From an uncultured Eubacteriales bacterium (lineage in GTDB: Bacteria; Bacillota; Clostridia; Oscillospirales; CAG-272), in NCBI GenBank assembly GCA_900321265.1, contig ONVJ01000263.1, forward strand, positions 1 through 6,712: a stretch of DNA of 6,712 bases, read 5' to 3'. Below are positions 1-5,157 of the stretch, piece after piece (position 1 is the first letter of the stretch; the number at the start of each line of letters is the position of its first letter). Below the pieces are notes generated by a model. It made no database searches. It worked only from the letters and a program-made list of their open reading frames with translations, and had not been told where the DNA came from. A program made the position numbers and the translations under genes.

Positions 1-1
1 C

Positions 2-157
2 AGAGGTGTCTGCCTCGGTTGTCGCCTCCTCTGAGGTTACGACGTCAGCGGCTGAGGTCTCACCGCCTTCTGATGTCTGAGCGCATCCGGCTAAGAGAGT
101 AATGAGCGCCGCGGCGGTCAGAAGGAGGCATGCAACGCAAACAGCTGATTTTTTCAT
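2..157 (-). CDS. Putative lipoprotein, N-terminal fragment (runs off left edge)
   Basis: The ATG at 157-155 opens a frame that stays open for 52 codons to the window edge. The protein starts with a lysine pair (MKKSAV), followed by a hydrophobic stretch and the lipobox L22-A-G-C25, a signal peptidase II site. It should therefore be exported, lipid-modified on C25 and anchored on the outer face of the membrane. Residues 26-52 are a low-complexity Ser/Thr/Glu/Ala-rich linker typical of the tether between lipid anchor and folded domain. The domain that would define function lies outside the window, so it could be a solute-binding protein, an enzyme or a structural protein. A GGAG at 172-169 lies 11 nt upstream of the ATG, a slightly long spacing. 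The gene starts 26 bp after the stop of the preceding lipoprotein gene with no terminator between them, so it is probably the fourth gene of the same transcript. The lipoprotein call is firm; no specific function can be given. Confidence 0.8.
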   Translation of the reverse strand, partial: MKKSAVCVACLLLTAAALITLLAGCAQTSEGGETSAADVVTSEEATTEADTS

Positions 158-183
158 ATAAGAATCGCTCCGGTGTCGATATT

Positions 184-594
184 TTATTGATTACTGCTGT
201 CAAAATCGGTTCCCCCGACCTCTACCGGATCGGGTATGTCTCCGCAGACCGAACAGCATCTGGTCTTCCCGGCGAGGATCGCCTCCTCCACCGTGCCGAT
301 TATAACCTCTTTCGAGGACGAAAGACTGAAGCATTCGCGGCTGAGGTGATATACCGCTCCGCCCGGGGTCCAGCAGCAGAGCTGTTCCCCCGATTCTCCG
401 GTGAGCAGCGGGTACCTGTCGGTAATCTCCGCGCTGAGCAGCGCGGCGATCGACTCGATATCTTCGGGAGAAACCGGCTCCCCGGCGTAAAAGCCGCTGC
501 CGCGGCCGGAAGAGCAGGAGATCAGGAGGGACAGCAGCATAAGGAGGGCAGGAAGGGCGCCCCGCGTCCCGCGGATTCTGTTGCGTTTTTTCAT
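184..594 (-). CDS. Small lipoprotein with H-x4-C...C-x2-C metal-ligand-like motif
   Basis: The 136-residue protein has a basic N-terminus (MKKRNRIRG), a hydrophobic core and the lipobox L24-I-S-C27, so it should be exported and lipid-anchored at C27. The short mature part carries C73-C74, then Y82-H83-x4-C88, and after a hydrophobic segment ending in A-x2-G, C113-C114-x2-C117. The pattern Y-H-x4-C, about 25 residues, C-x2-C recurs in secreted Clostridia proteins, often at the C-terminus next to other domains, and its four ligand-type residues (H83, C88, C114, C117) look like a small zinc-binding or disulfide-stabilised fold. Ligand assignment is inferred; no enzyme motif is visible. The ATG overlaps the stop of the upstream regulator gene (ATGA at 594-591) and has no strong ribosome-binding site of its own, which points to translational coupling. 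Membership of the regulator's operon suggests a linked role, but the function is unknown. Confidence 0.85.
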   Translation of the reverse strand: MKKRNRIRGTRGALPALLMLLSLLISCSSGRGSGFYAGEPVSPEDIESIAALLSAEITDRYPLLTGESGEQLCCWTPGGAVYHLSRECFSLSSSKEVIIGTVEEAILAGKTRCCSVCGDIPDPVEVGGTDFDSSNQ

Positions 595-1478
595 CTGAGA
601 AATCTTTCGAACAGCTCGCGCCTTATCCCTGAATACTCGTAGGCGCTTTTGAGATCCCCCGTCAGCCTGCAGCAGTTCTCCAGGTCCTCAAACATAAAGA
701 AGATGGCGGGAAGCGGGAGTTCCGGGGAGCTGTCCGCGCCCTCACGGATAACGGCAGCCGCGTCACCGAACCGGTCCTCCGACATGAGCAGTCTGCCTCG
801 TATATGCTTTCTGTAGTATTCGGGTGCCTGCCGGTATCCCGGATAGCACTCCGCGATCCGACGGAGGCGGTCTTCCTTTTTCGATGAATTCTTCAAGCAG
901 AAATAATAAAGAGTGAAATCCTCGCACAGGCTCTGCGGAAAATCCTCCGCGGCGGGGACGTCGTTGTCAAGCGACGGGGAGATATCGGTTATGCAGGCGG
1001 AATAAGCCGAGCAGAGCGAAGCGAATCGCTTTTCGGAATCCCGTCTGTACACTCCGGCAAATGCCGAGGACGCCTGTCTCAGGCAGCCTCTCGCGAACAG
1101 ATCCTTGGCGATCCCGAAGTCACATTCCAGGATTATGCGATCTATCTCGGGATCGCTCCTCTCCAGTCCTTCGCAGATGCTTTTGCAGAGGGCGTAATCA
1201 CCCGCCCGAAGCGACTGATATATCCCGGGGGCGGCCTCCGCCCTGCGGAAGAGATACTTTTCGTCTTCCGAACAGATCAGATATCCCGGCGACACCCTGA
1301 GTCTTTCGGCAAGATAATTCAGGGTGGAGAGCGAGGGGTTCGCGTTCCCGTTTTCGATTATACTGAGCATATTGCGGGTGATCCTGTCGCCGCAGACCTC
1401 GCGCTGCGTCATCTTCTTCGCGATCCTCAGCTCGCGAACTGTCTGTGCCAGCCCCGTTTTTCCTGCAGGATCTGCCAT
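591..1478 (-). CDS. XRE-family HTH transcriptional regulator with TPR-like C-terminal region
   Basis: The protein has 295 residues. Residues about 10-66 form a Cro/C1-type helix-turn-helix: MTQREV is the scaffold helix, TRNMLSIIENG the recognition helix, and the N-P-S-L-x-T-L-x-Y-L-A-E-R-L segment the usual closing helices. The rest is helical and resembles TPR or TPR-like repeats, best seen around 86-107, 114-147, 219-250 and 262-292 (A-G-D-Y, G-D-A-A, G-D-L-K-S-A-Y-type turns). This architecture matches TPR-bearing XRE regulators, some of which sense peptides (the RRNPP group); a peptide ligand here is only inference. The protein has 13 cysteines, including C269-C270, which is high for a cytoplasmic regulator. 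The start is fixed by the TAATG overlap with the coiled-coil gene (1480-1476), with an AGG about 8 nt upstream inside that gene. The stop overlaps the next ATG. It probably controls its own operon promoter at 2241-2269, but no operator has been shown. Confidence 0.9.
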   Translation of the reverse strand: MADPAGKTGLAQTVRELRIAKKMTQREVCGDRITRNMLSIIENGNANPSLSTLNYLAERLRVSPGYLICSEDEKYLFRRAEAAPGIYQSLRAGDYALCKSICEGLERSDPEIDRIILECDFGIAKDLFARGCLRQASSAFAGVYRRDSEKRFASLCSAYSACITDISPSLDNDVPAAEDFPQSLCEDFTLYYFCLKNSSKKEDRLRRIAECYPGYRQAPEYYRKHIRGRLLMSEDRFGDAAAVIREGADSSPELPLPAIFFMFEDLENCCRLTGDLKSAYEYSGIRRELFERFLR

Positions 1479-2209
1479 TATCCCTTCCTGAACAGGCCGC
1501 CGATTCCGCGGCGCTGATATTTCTTGAGGGCGGCCTCCGCGGAAGCAAGCCTGCTTTCGAGCTCTGCGGCTCTGGCTCTGAGCTTCGCGTTCTTTTCCCG
1601 CTCAGCCTCCAGGTCGCGAACGGCTTCGGAGGGATCCCCGGTCCCGCTCTTCGGTTCGTCTGAAGGCTTTTTGAGTTCCTCGGATGACTGCTTTTCTTTT
1701 TCCAGCGAAGCCATCAGCCGGTCGGAGATGCTTTTTCTCTCTTCGAGAGCCGCCGTCAGCCGGTCGCAGACAGTCTTCTGCTCCTCCAGAGACGCCCGCA
1801 GTCCGGATTCCCTGAGCTGCGCGGCCTCAAGCGCGGACTTCAGATCCTCTGAGTTCTTCTTCTTTTCGTCAAGATCGACCTTCAGGAAGGAAACTCTCCT
1901 CTTTGTTTCCTCAAGTTCGGCGGAAAGACCGGCGATCTTTGCCTCGAGCTTCGACTTCTCTTCCCCTGCCCTGGCCCTTTCTACCGACAGTTCCCGCTCT
2001 GCAGCGGCTGTCCTCTCCTTTTCTCCTGCGAGGGCTTTTTCGAGCCGTTTCGCCTCAAGCTTTTGACGTTCTATTTCGCCGGAAAGCATTCTTTCGGTTT
2101 CGGCACGCCTGTCGTCGGCCTCGGCGATGTAGCAGTTTACAGCGTTTTTTTCATATCCGAAGAGCGCGATGCCGAATCCCTCGGCTTTGTTTTCACCGCC
2201 TCTGCCCAT
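1478..2209 (-). CDS. DivIVA-like coiled-coil protein
   Basis: The protein has 243 residues and no signal peptide or membrane segment. Residues 12-28 (F-G-I-A-L-F-G-Y-E-K-N-A-V-N-C-Y-I) resemble the short N-terminal module of DivIVA/GpsB proteins, where an F/G-Y-x3-V-x2-F/Y-L/I pattern precedes a long coiled coil and the crossed-loop tip contacts the membrane. From about residue 29 to 182 the protein is highly charged and heptad-like. Residues 99-182 are six consecutive 14-residue units beginning with Leu-Glu/Asp. A hydrophilic Pro/Ser/Gly break at 182-195 is followed by a second coiled coil (196-230) and a basic tail ending G-L-F-R-K-G. By family analogy it may be a scaffold at curved membrane or septum, but it is too divergent to call the true DivIVA. 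The start has a strong GGAGGT (2223-2218) 8 nt upstream and lies about 25 nt from the predicted transcription start. It is the first gene of the operon and its stop overlaps the regulator start. Confidence 0.8.
   Translation of the reverse strand: MGRGGENKAEGFGIALFGYEKNAVNCYIAEADDRRAETERMLSGEIERQKLEAKRLEKALAGEKERTAAAERELSVERARAGEEKSKLEAKIAGLSAELEETKRRVSFLKVDLDEKKKNSEDLKSALEAAQLRESGLRASLEEQKTVCDRLTAALEERKSISDRLMASLEKEKQSSEELKKPSDEPKSGTGDPSEAVRDLEAEREKNAKLRARAAELESRLASAEAALKKYQRRGIGGLFRKG
1664..1915 (-). repeat. Six tandem 14-codon (two-heptad) repeats inside the coiled-coil gene
   Basis: Codons 99-182 of the coiled-coil gene fall into six in-register units of 14 residues. Each begins L-E or L-D and has a hydrophobic residue, nearly always Leu, at position 11. 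The units begin at L99, L113, L127, L141, L155 and L169. The fourth and fifth are most alike (LEEQKTVCDRLTAA and LEERKSISDRLMAS) and share identical DNA at a 42-bp spacing (the 10-mer at 1715-1724 recurs at 1757-1766). This suggests growth by tandem duplication of 42-bp units followed by divergence. Confidence 0.75.
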
Positions 2210-2217
2210 ACCGTCAG

Positions 2218-2223
2218 ACCTCC
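2218..2223 (-). promoter_or_regulatory. Strong ribosome-binding site of the coiled-coil gene
   Basis: GGAGGT on the minus strand is a near-perfect match to the 16S anti-Shine-Dalgarno sequence and lies 8 nt before the ATG at 2209. It decides the start and suggests high expression of the first gene in the operon, unlike the following genes, which rely on overlaps. Confidence 0.85.
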
Positions 2224-2240
2224 GTAATTATTACTGATTA

Positions 2241-2269
2241 ATTATATTGCATAGAAGCATATTTGTCAA
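2241..2269 (-). promoter_or_regulatory. Consensus housekeeping (sigma-A type) promoter for the left operon
   Basis: On the minus strand, TTGACA (2269-2264) and TATAAT (2246-2241) are separated by exactly 17 nt, a full consensus match in both hexamers at the optimal spacing. A T6 tract lies directly upstream (2276-2271) and could act as an UP-like element. The expected transcription start is near 2234, giving a leader of about 25 nt before the coiled-coil gene. A promoter this strong in front of a regulator-containing operon would normally need repression, and the XRE protein encoded two genes in is the obvious candidate. Confidence 0.88.
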
Positions 2270-2394
2270 GAAAAAACTCTCCCGCGGTCTTTTTTCTTTC
2301 GGTCATGGGCATCGGAATGCGGGATGCAGATGCTGTCACCCGGGCATTTGTGCAGGCCGATCCCTCCCCGATAAAGGTTTTTCTATACAATCTG
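2270..2394. other. Divergent intergenic region with short inverted repeats
   Basis: This stretch separates the two divergent promoters. It holds many GCAT/ATGC elements: GCAT-CGGA-ATGC is a perfect palindromic arm pair at 2309-2320, and further ATGC copies sit at 2324 and 2330. A longer nested fold is possible: ATCGG (2311-2315) with CCGAT (2357-2361), AATGC (2316-2320) with GCATT (2344-2348), and GGG (2321-2323) with CCC (2339-2341). I see no convincing gene. It may hold operators, or nothing specific. Confidence 0.4.
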
Positions 2395-2423
2395 TTTACT
2401 TTTTCGTTTTTTTTTAGTATAAT
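2395..2423 (+). promoter_or_regulatory. Promoter of the xpt-traX operon
   Basis: TTTACT (2395-2400, four of six matches to the -35 consensus) is followed after 17 nt of mostly T-rich sequence by a perfect TATAAT (2418-2423). The expected start is near 2430, giving a leader of about 30 nt. That leader is too short for a purine riboswitch of the kind found before xpt in Bacillus subtilis. Confidence 0.82.
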
Positions 2424-2459
2424 AAAAGAACCTCAGTTGAAAGAACGGGAGAGATCACA

Positions 2460-3041
2460 ATGAAAGAACTGGTAGAAAAGATCAGGAGCGACGCGGTGCT
2501 GCTTCCCGGGGGAGTGGTCATAGTCACAGGGTTTCTGAACCACCGTATGGATATCGGGCTGATCGACGGCATAGGGAAGGAGTTCTACCGACTCTTTTCG
2601 GATACCCGCCCCGACGTGATCCTGACAGTCGAAGCCTCCGGGATAGGCATCGCCTGCCTTGCCGCGAGATATTTCGGAGTCGACGTGGTCTTCGCGAAAA
2701 AAACTCAGTCGAAGAACATTTCATACGACACCTATTCCTCTATGGTCCGCTCCTTCACCAGAGGAACGGTGTTTGAGGTAAGGGTCGACAAAAAACTGCT
2801 GAAAAAGGGCGACCGGGTCCTCATCATCGACGATTTTCTCGCGGACGGAGAGGCTCTCAGCGGACTGATCGACATATGCGGAAAGGCCGACGCCACCGTC
2901 GTGGGGGCGGGGATCTGCATAGAGAAGGCATTCCAGCCGGGAGGAAAAAAGATACGGTCGATGGGGATCAATCTCCACTCCCTGGCCGTGGCCGACCTCG
3001 ACGCAGACGGATCGCTGATAATCCATGGAGAAGACGAATAA
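2460..3041 (+). CDS. xpt: Xanthine phosphoribosyltransferase
   Basis: The 193-residue length matches the family (about 190-194). Xpt makes XMP from xanthine and PRPP in cytoplasmic purine salvage. The PRPP-binding loop is clear at 119-131 (R-V-L-I-I-D-D-F-L-A-D-G-E). The N-terminal L-N-H-R-M-D (26-31) corresponds to the usual L-N-H-Q-x-D element, and E58-A-S-G-I-G (58-63) and V-F-A-K-K (77-81) match conserved strands and loops of the family. The start has GGGAG at 2447-2451 with 8 nt spacing and follows a good promoter. No guanine-riboswitch core is visible in the leader, so control may be at the promoter or absent. The traX-like gene begins inside its last codons. The family is firm; preference for xanthine over related purines is inferred from family resemblance. 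Confidence 0.93.
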   Translation: MKELVEKIRSDAVLLPGGVVIVTGFLNHRMDIGLIDGIGKEFYRLFSDTRPDVILTVEASGIGIACLAARYFGVDVVFAKKTQSKNISYDTYSSMVRSFTRGTVFEVRVDKKLLKKGDRVLIIDDFLADGEALSGLIDICGKADATVVGAGICIEKAFQPGGKKIRSMGINLHSLAVADLDADGSLIIHGEDE

Positions 3042-3852
3042 GGCCTCCTTTCCCGACAGGCTCACTCTGAAGATCGCCGCGGCGGCGGCGATGCTCGCCG
3101 ACCATATCGGCTTCAGGTTCGCCTCATTCATCCCCAAAGCGGCGCCGGTGCTCAGGATCATCGGACGCTCCGCTTTTCCCCTCTTCGCCTTTATGGTCGC
3201 CGAAGGCGCGAAAAAAAGCCGGAACATTAAAAAATACATGCTCCGGCTGTTGATTTTCGCGATCCTTTCCGAACCGATCTACGACCTGTTTCTGACAGGG
3301 AAACTGCCGGCGCCCGGAAAGACGAACGTATTGTTCACGCTGCTTCTCGGCCTTCTCTCGGTCGTTTTTTTCAGAATGATCACGCGGTTCGCGGAGGGAA
3401 AGCGGGGCACAGCCGGGGTCGCGGTGCGCCTCGCCGCCCTTCTTCCGGCGGTTGCAGCCATGGCGGCTGCCCAGCTTATGTCGACCGATTACGGATACTG
3501 GGGAGTGCTGCTCGTCTTTCTCTTTTCCCTGCCCGACCGGACGACTCCGGCCGGCATCGCGCTTACGGCAGGAATATGCGTCATCTTCGCGTCGAGAAAT
3601 CTGCTCACCTACTCGGCGGGTCTGATCATCTCCTCTTTTACCGGAAGTGTCAGGGAACCGCCCGGAAGCTGGCAGCTGACGCAGCTTTTTTCGGCGGCGG
3701 CGCTGCTGCTGATCCTTCCATACCGCGGGTCGGCGGGGCCGTCGGTCCCGAAAGAAAGACCGGTACTCAGAAAAGCAGTTCAGCTTGCCTTTTACGCTTT
3801 TTATCCGCTGCACATGCTCGCGCTGTCGCTGATTTATATGCTGATAAAATAA
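3025..3852 (+). CDS. TraX family integral membrane protein
   Basis: The protein has 275 residues with about eight hydrophobic segments and fits the TraX family. Its hallmarks are L-K-I-A-A-A-A-A-M-L-A-D-H-I-G (15-29), G-R-S-A-F-P-L-F-A-F-M-V-A-E-G (47-61), then Y71-x2-R-L with F-A-I-L-S-E-P-I-Y-D (78-87), N-V-L-F-T-L-L-L-G (101-109), D155-Y-G-Y-W-G-V-L and a C-terminal F-Y-P-L-H-M-L (259-265). F-plasmid TraX acetylates the N-terminus of pilin. Chromosomal homologues like this one, with no conjugation genes nearby, probably acylate another, unknown substrate; D26-H27 and H263 are plausible functional polar residues. The ATG at 3025 lies 17 nt inside the end of xpt with only a weak ribosome-binding site, so translation is probably coupled to xpt. 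The next in-frame Met (residue 23) would cut into the first conserved motif, which supports this start. The stop is 4 bp from the converging phosphoesterase stop. Confidence 0.88.
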   Translation: MEKTNKASFPDRLTLKIAAAAAMLADHIGFRFASFIPKAAPVLRIIGRSAFPLFAFMVAEGAKKSRNIKKYMLRLLIFAILSEPIYDLFLTGKLPAPGKTNVLFTLLLGLLSVVFFRMITRFAEGKRGTAGVAVRLAALLPAVAAMAAAQLMSTDYGYWGVLLVFLFSLPDRTTPAGIALTAGICVIFASRNLLTYSAGLIISSFTGSVREPPGSWQLTQLFSAAALLLILPYRGSAGPSVPKERPVLRKAVQLAFYAFYPLHMLALSLIYMLIK

Positions 3853-3856
3853 CGAA

Positions 3857-4606
3857 TTACACGCCGGTCTCCCCGGATCCCGGGAACAGTCTTATGAAGA
3901 TCAGTTCCCTCGGGTTTCCGAATCTGGGGACCGGCGCGTTGTTTGCCAGGCCCCGGGACACGATAAGCCTCCCGTCGGTGATCCCCTGCGCATAGCGCGG
4001 AAAGAATTTCTGCCCAGGCGCGAACACCGGAAGCCCGAAAAGCCTCCACTGCCCTCCGTGGGCGTGTCCCGAGATGATCAGGTCGATATTCAGCACCTTC
4101 AGATAGGCAGGATAGTATTCGGGATGGTGGGAAAGCAGTATCCGGAACCCTCCGAGCGAGGCAAACCTCTCAGCGAAGGCGAGGTCCGGCTTCGGCGTGG
4201 TGCGGAAATGCCCCTGACGCAGAGGTCCCGGCTCTTCGGCGTAGCCCGAAGTCAGTCCTCCTATCTTAATTCCTTCAAATTCGGTCCAGTCGTTTTCAAG
4301 AAGACGGACGCCCGTCCTTGCCGCCTCCTCTCTGACCTTTCCGGCGGACATCCGCTCGTGGTTCCCGAGCGACATGAAGACAGGCGCGCGCGCGGTCAGA
4401 AGCTCAAACAGTCCCCCGACACTTTCGGGCTCGGGACTGTGACGGTTCGTCACGTCCCCCGGGATAAGAATGAGATCCGGACCGGCTCCGTCAAGGATCC
4501 CGAGCCAGGGGAAAGGATCCTCTCCGTGCGTGTCGGCGACGACCGCAGCGGTGAGCTCGCGCTGTACCGGGGCCGGGAAAGAATAATCCGTCCTGTCGAT
4601 CCTCAT
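3857..4606 (-). CDS. Calcineurin-like metallophosphoesterase
   Basis: The 249-residue protein carries the full metal-ligand set in order: D25-T-H27, G50-D51-V-T-N, G81-N-H83-E, S159-H160-H-P-E and G180-H181-A-H183-G-G-Q. It should bind two divalent metals and hydrolyse phosphoester bonds. The spacing and the GHAHGGQ ending resemble the YkuE/YaeI group of predicted phosphohydrolases, some linked to membrane lipid pyrophosphates such as UDP-diacylglucosamine, but the substrate cannot be read from the sequence. No cleaved signal peptide or N-terminal membrane anchor is apparent, so it may be cytoplasmic, unlike many YkuE-type proteins. The ATG overlaps the coaD stop (ATGA at 4606-4603), so it is translationally coupled and is the last gene of the uvrC operon. 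The linkage to coaD could hint at phosphopantetheine or nucleotide hydrolysis, which is only speculation. Confidence 0.92.
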   Translation of the reverse strand: MRIDRTDYSFPAPVQRELTAAVVADTHGEDPFPWLGILDGAGPDLILIPGDVTNRHSPEPESVGGLFELLTARAPVFMSLGNHERMSAGKVREEAARTGVRLLENDWTEFEGIKIGGLTSGYAEEPGPLRQGHFRTTPKPDLAFAERFASLGGFRILLSHHPEYYPAYLKVLNIDLIISGHAHGGQWRLFGLPVFAPGQKFFPRYAQGITDGRLIVSRGLANNAPVPRFGNPRELIFIRLFPGSGETGV

Positions 4607-5133
4607 CCTTCTCTTCCGTCCCCTCTCCTTCCGGCAAGCAGCTCCCCGATCCGCGCGGCGGCAGCGGGTTCAAGCAGCTTCCCCGGGATTCTCCCCTTCT
4701 GCAGCGATCTTCTCACCGCAGTCGAGCTTATCCCGCGATACTTCTCTGACGCCGCCAGAAGCAGAGTCTCGCAGTGCTCGGGCCTTTCGGAGTTGAAATC
4801 CGCCTGGATCAGTTCGTATGAAAAATCCGTCCGGTTCCTGACTCCCTTGACAAGCGCCGAGGCGCCGACCGCGGCGTAAAGCTCGGCGGTAAGTCCGTCA
4901 GAGGAGACCACCTCGACGCCTTCGAGCCCGCCGAGAGAGAGGCGGGCGAGCTCGACTCTTTCCGCGTCGGAAAACATATATTCCTTCTCGCTGTTGTTCA
5001 TGACCGCGACGATAACCCTGTCGAAAATACATAGCGCACGCCTCACGAGCTCAACGTGACCGGCGGTCATCGGATCGAAGCTGCCGGGTATCAGCGCCGT
5101 CCTTACGGCGCTTTTTTTGATTTCTTTCATCAT
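4603..5133 (-). CDS. coaD: Phosphopantetheine adenylyltransferase
   Basis: CoaD transfers AMP from ATP to 4'-phosphopantetheine, giving dephospho-CoA, the penultimate step of coenzyme A synthesis in the cytoplasm. The 176-residue protein has the nucleotidyltransferase signature P16-G-S-F-D-P...T23-A-G-H26, the K96-G-V-R-N-x-T-D-F-x-Y-E block that binds substrate, and I135-S-S-T-A-V-R near the C-terminus. It is about 10-15 residues longer than typical CoaD, split between the first residues and a charged C-terminal tail. The segment around 111-125 is less like the usual M-N-x-L-x-P-x-x-E-T block, keeping only C121-E-T, so this is a divergent member. Two ATGs stand in tandem (5133-5128). The first is 7 nt from the GGAGG at 5145-5141 and is preferred. 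The gene starts 24 bp after rsmD, and the rsmD-coaD order is common in Bacillota. Confidence 0.95.
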   Translation of the reverse strand: MMKEIKKSAVRTALIPGSFDPMTAGHVELVRRALCIFDRVIVAVMNNSEKEYMFSDAERVELARLSLGGLEGVEVVSSDGLTAELYAAVGASALVKGVRNRTDFSYELIQADFNSERPEHCETLLLAASEKYRGISSTAVRRSLQKGRIPGKLLEPAAAARIGELLAGRRGDGREG

Positions 5134-5157
5134 TTCCAGCCTCCTCCCGGAGATAGC

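Noticed and set aside
1524..2066. 180-codon open frame on the plus strand opposite the coiled-coil gene
   Set aside because: It is Ser/Phe/Ala-rich because it is the antisense of a Glu/Lys/Leu-rich coiled coil; it has no ribosome-binding site, promoter or recognisable motif.
2424..2459. Possible guanine riboswitch before xpt
   Set aside because: None of the conserved purine-riboswitch junction sequences are visible and the predicted leader is too short.
2263..2463. 66-codon plus-strand frame in the divergent intergenic region
   Set aside because: It spans the xpt -35/-10 and ribosome-binding site and contains poly-T translated as Phe runs, so it is not a plausible gene.
3124..3813. 229-codon minus-strand frame opposite traX
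   Set aside because: Its Arg/Glu/Gly-rich composition is a shadow of the TraX frame, which has clear family motifs and membrane segments.
3872..3884. CCCGG-ATC-CCGGG perfect inverted repeat just downstream of traX
   Set aside because: The stem is only 5 bp, no U-run follows in either direction, and it encodes the Pro-Gly-Ser-Gly end of the phosphoesterase, so a terminator call is not supported.
4383..4395. Short alternating CG run (possible Z-DNA-forming or repeat element)
   Set aside because: It is about a dozen bases inside a conserved coding region and is explained by GC-rich Ala/Arg codons.
4058..4879. 273-codon plus-strand frame across the phosphoesterase and coaD
   Set aside because: It lies antisense to two genes with unmistakable catalytic motifs and has no start signals.
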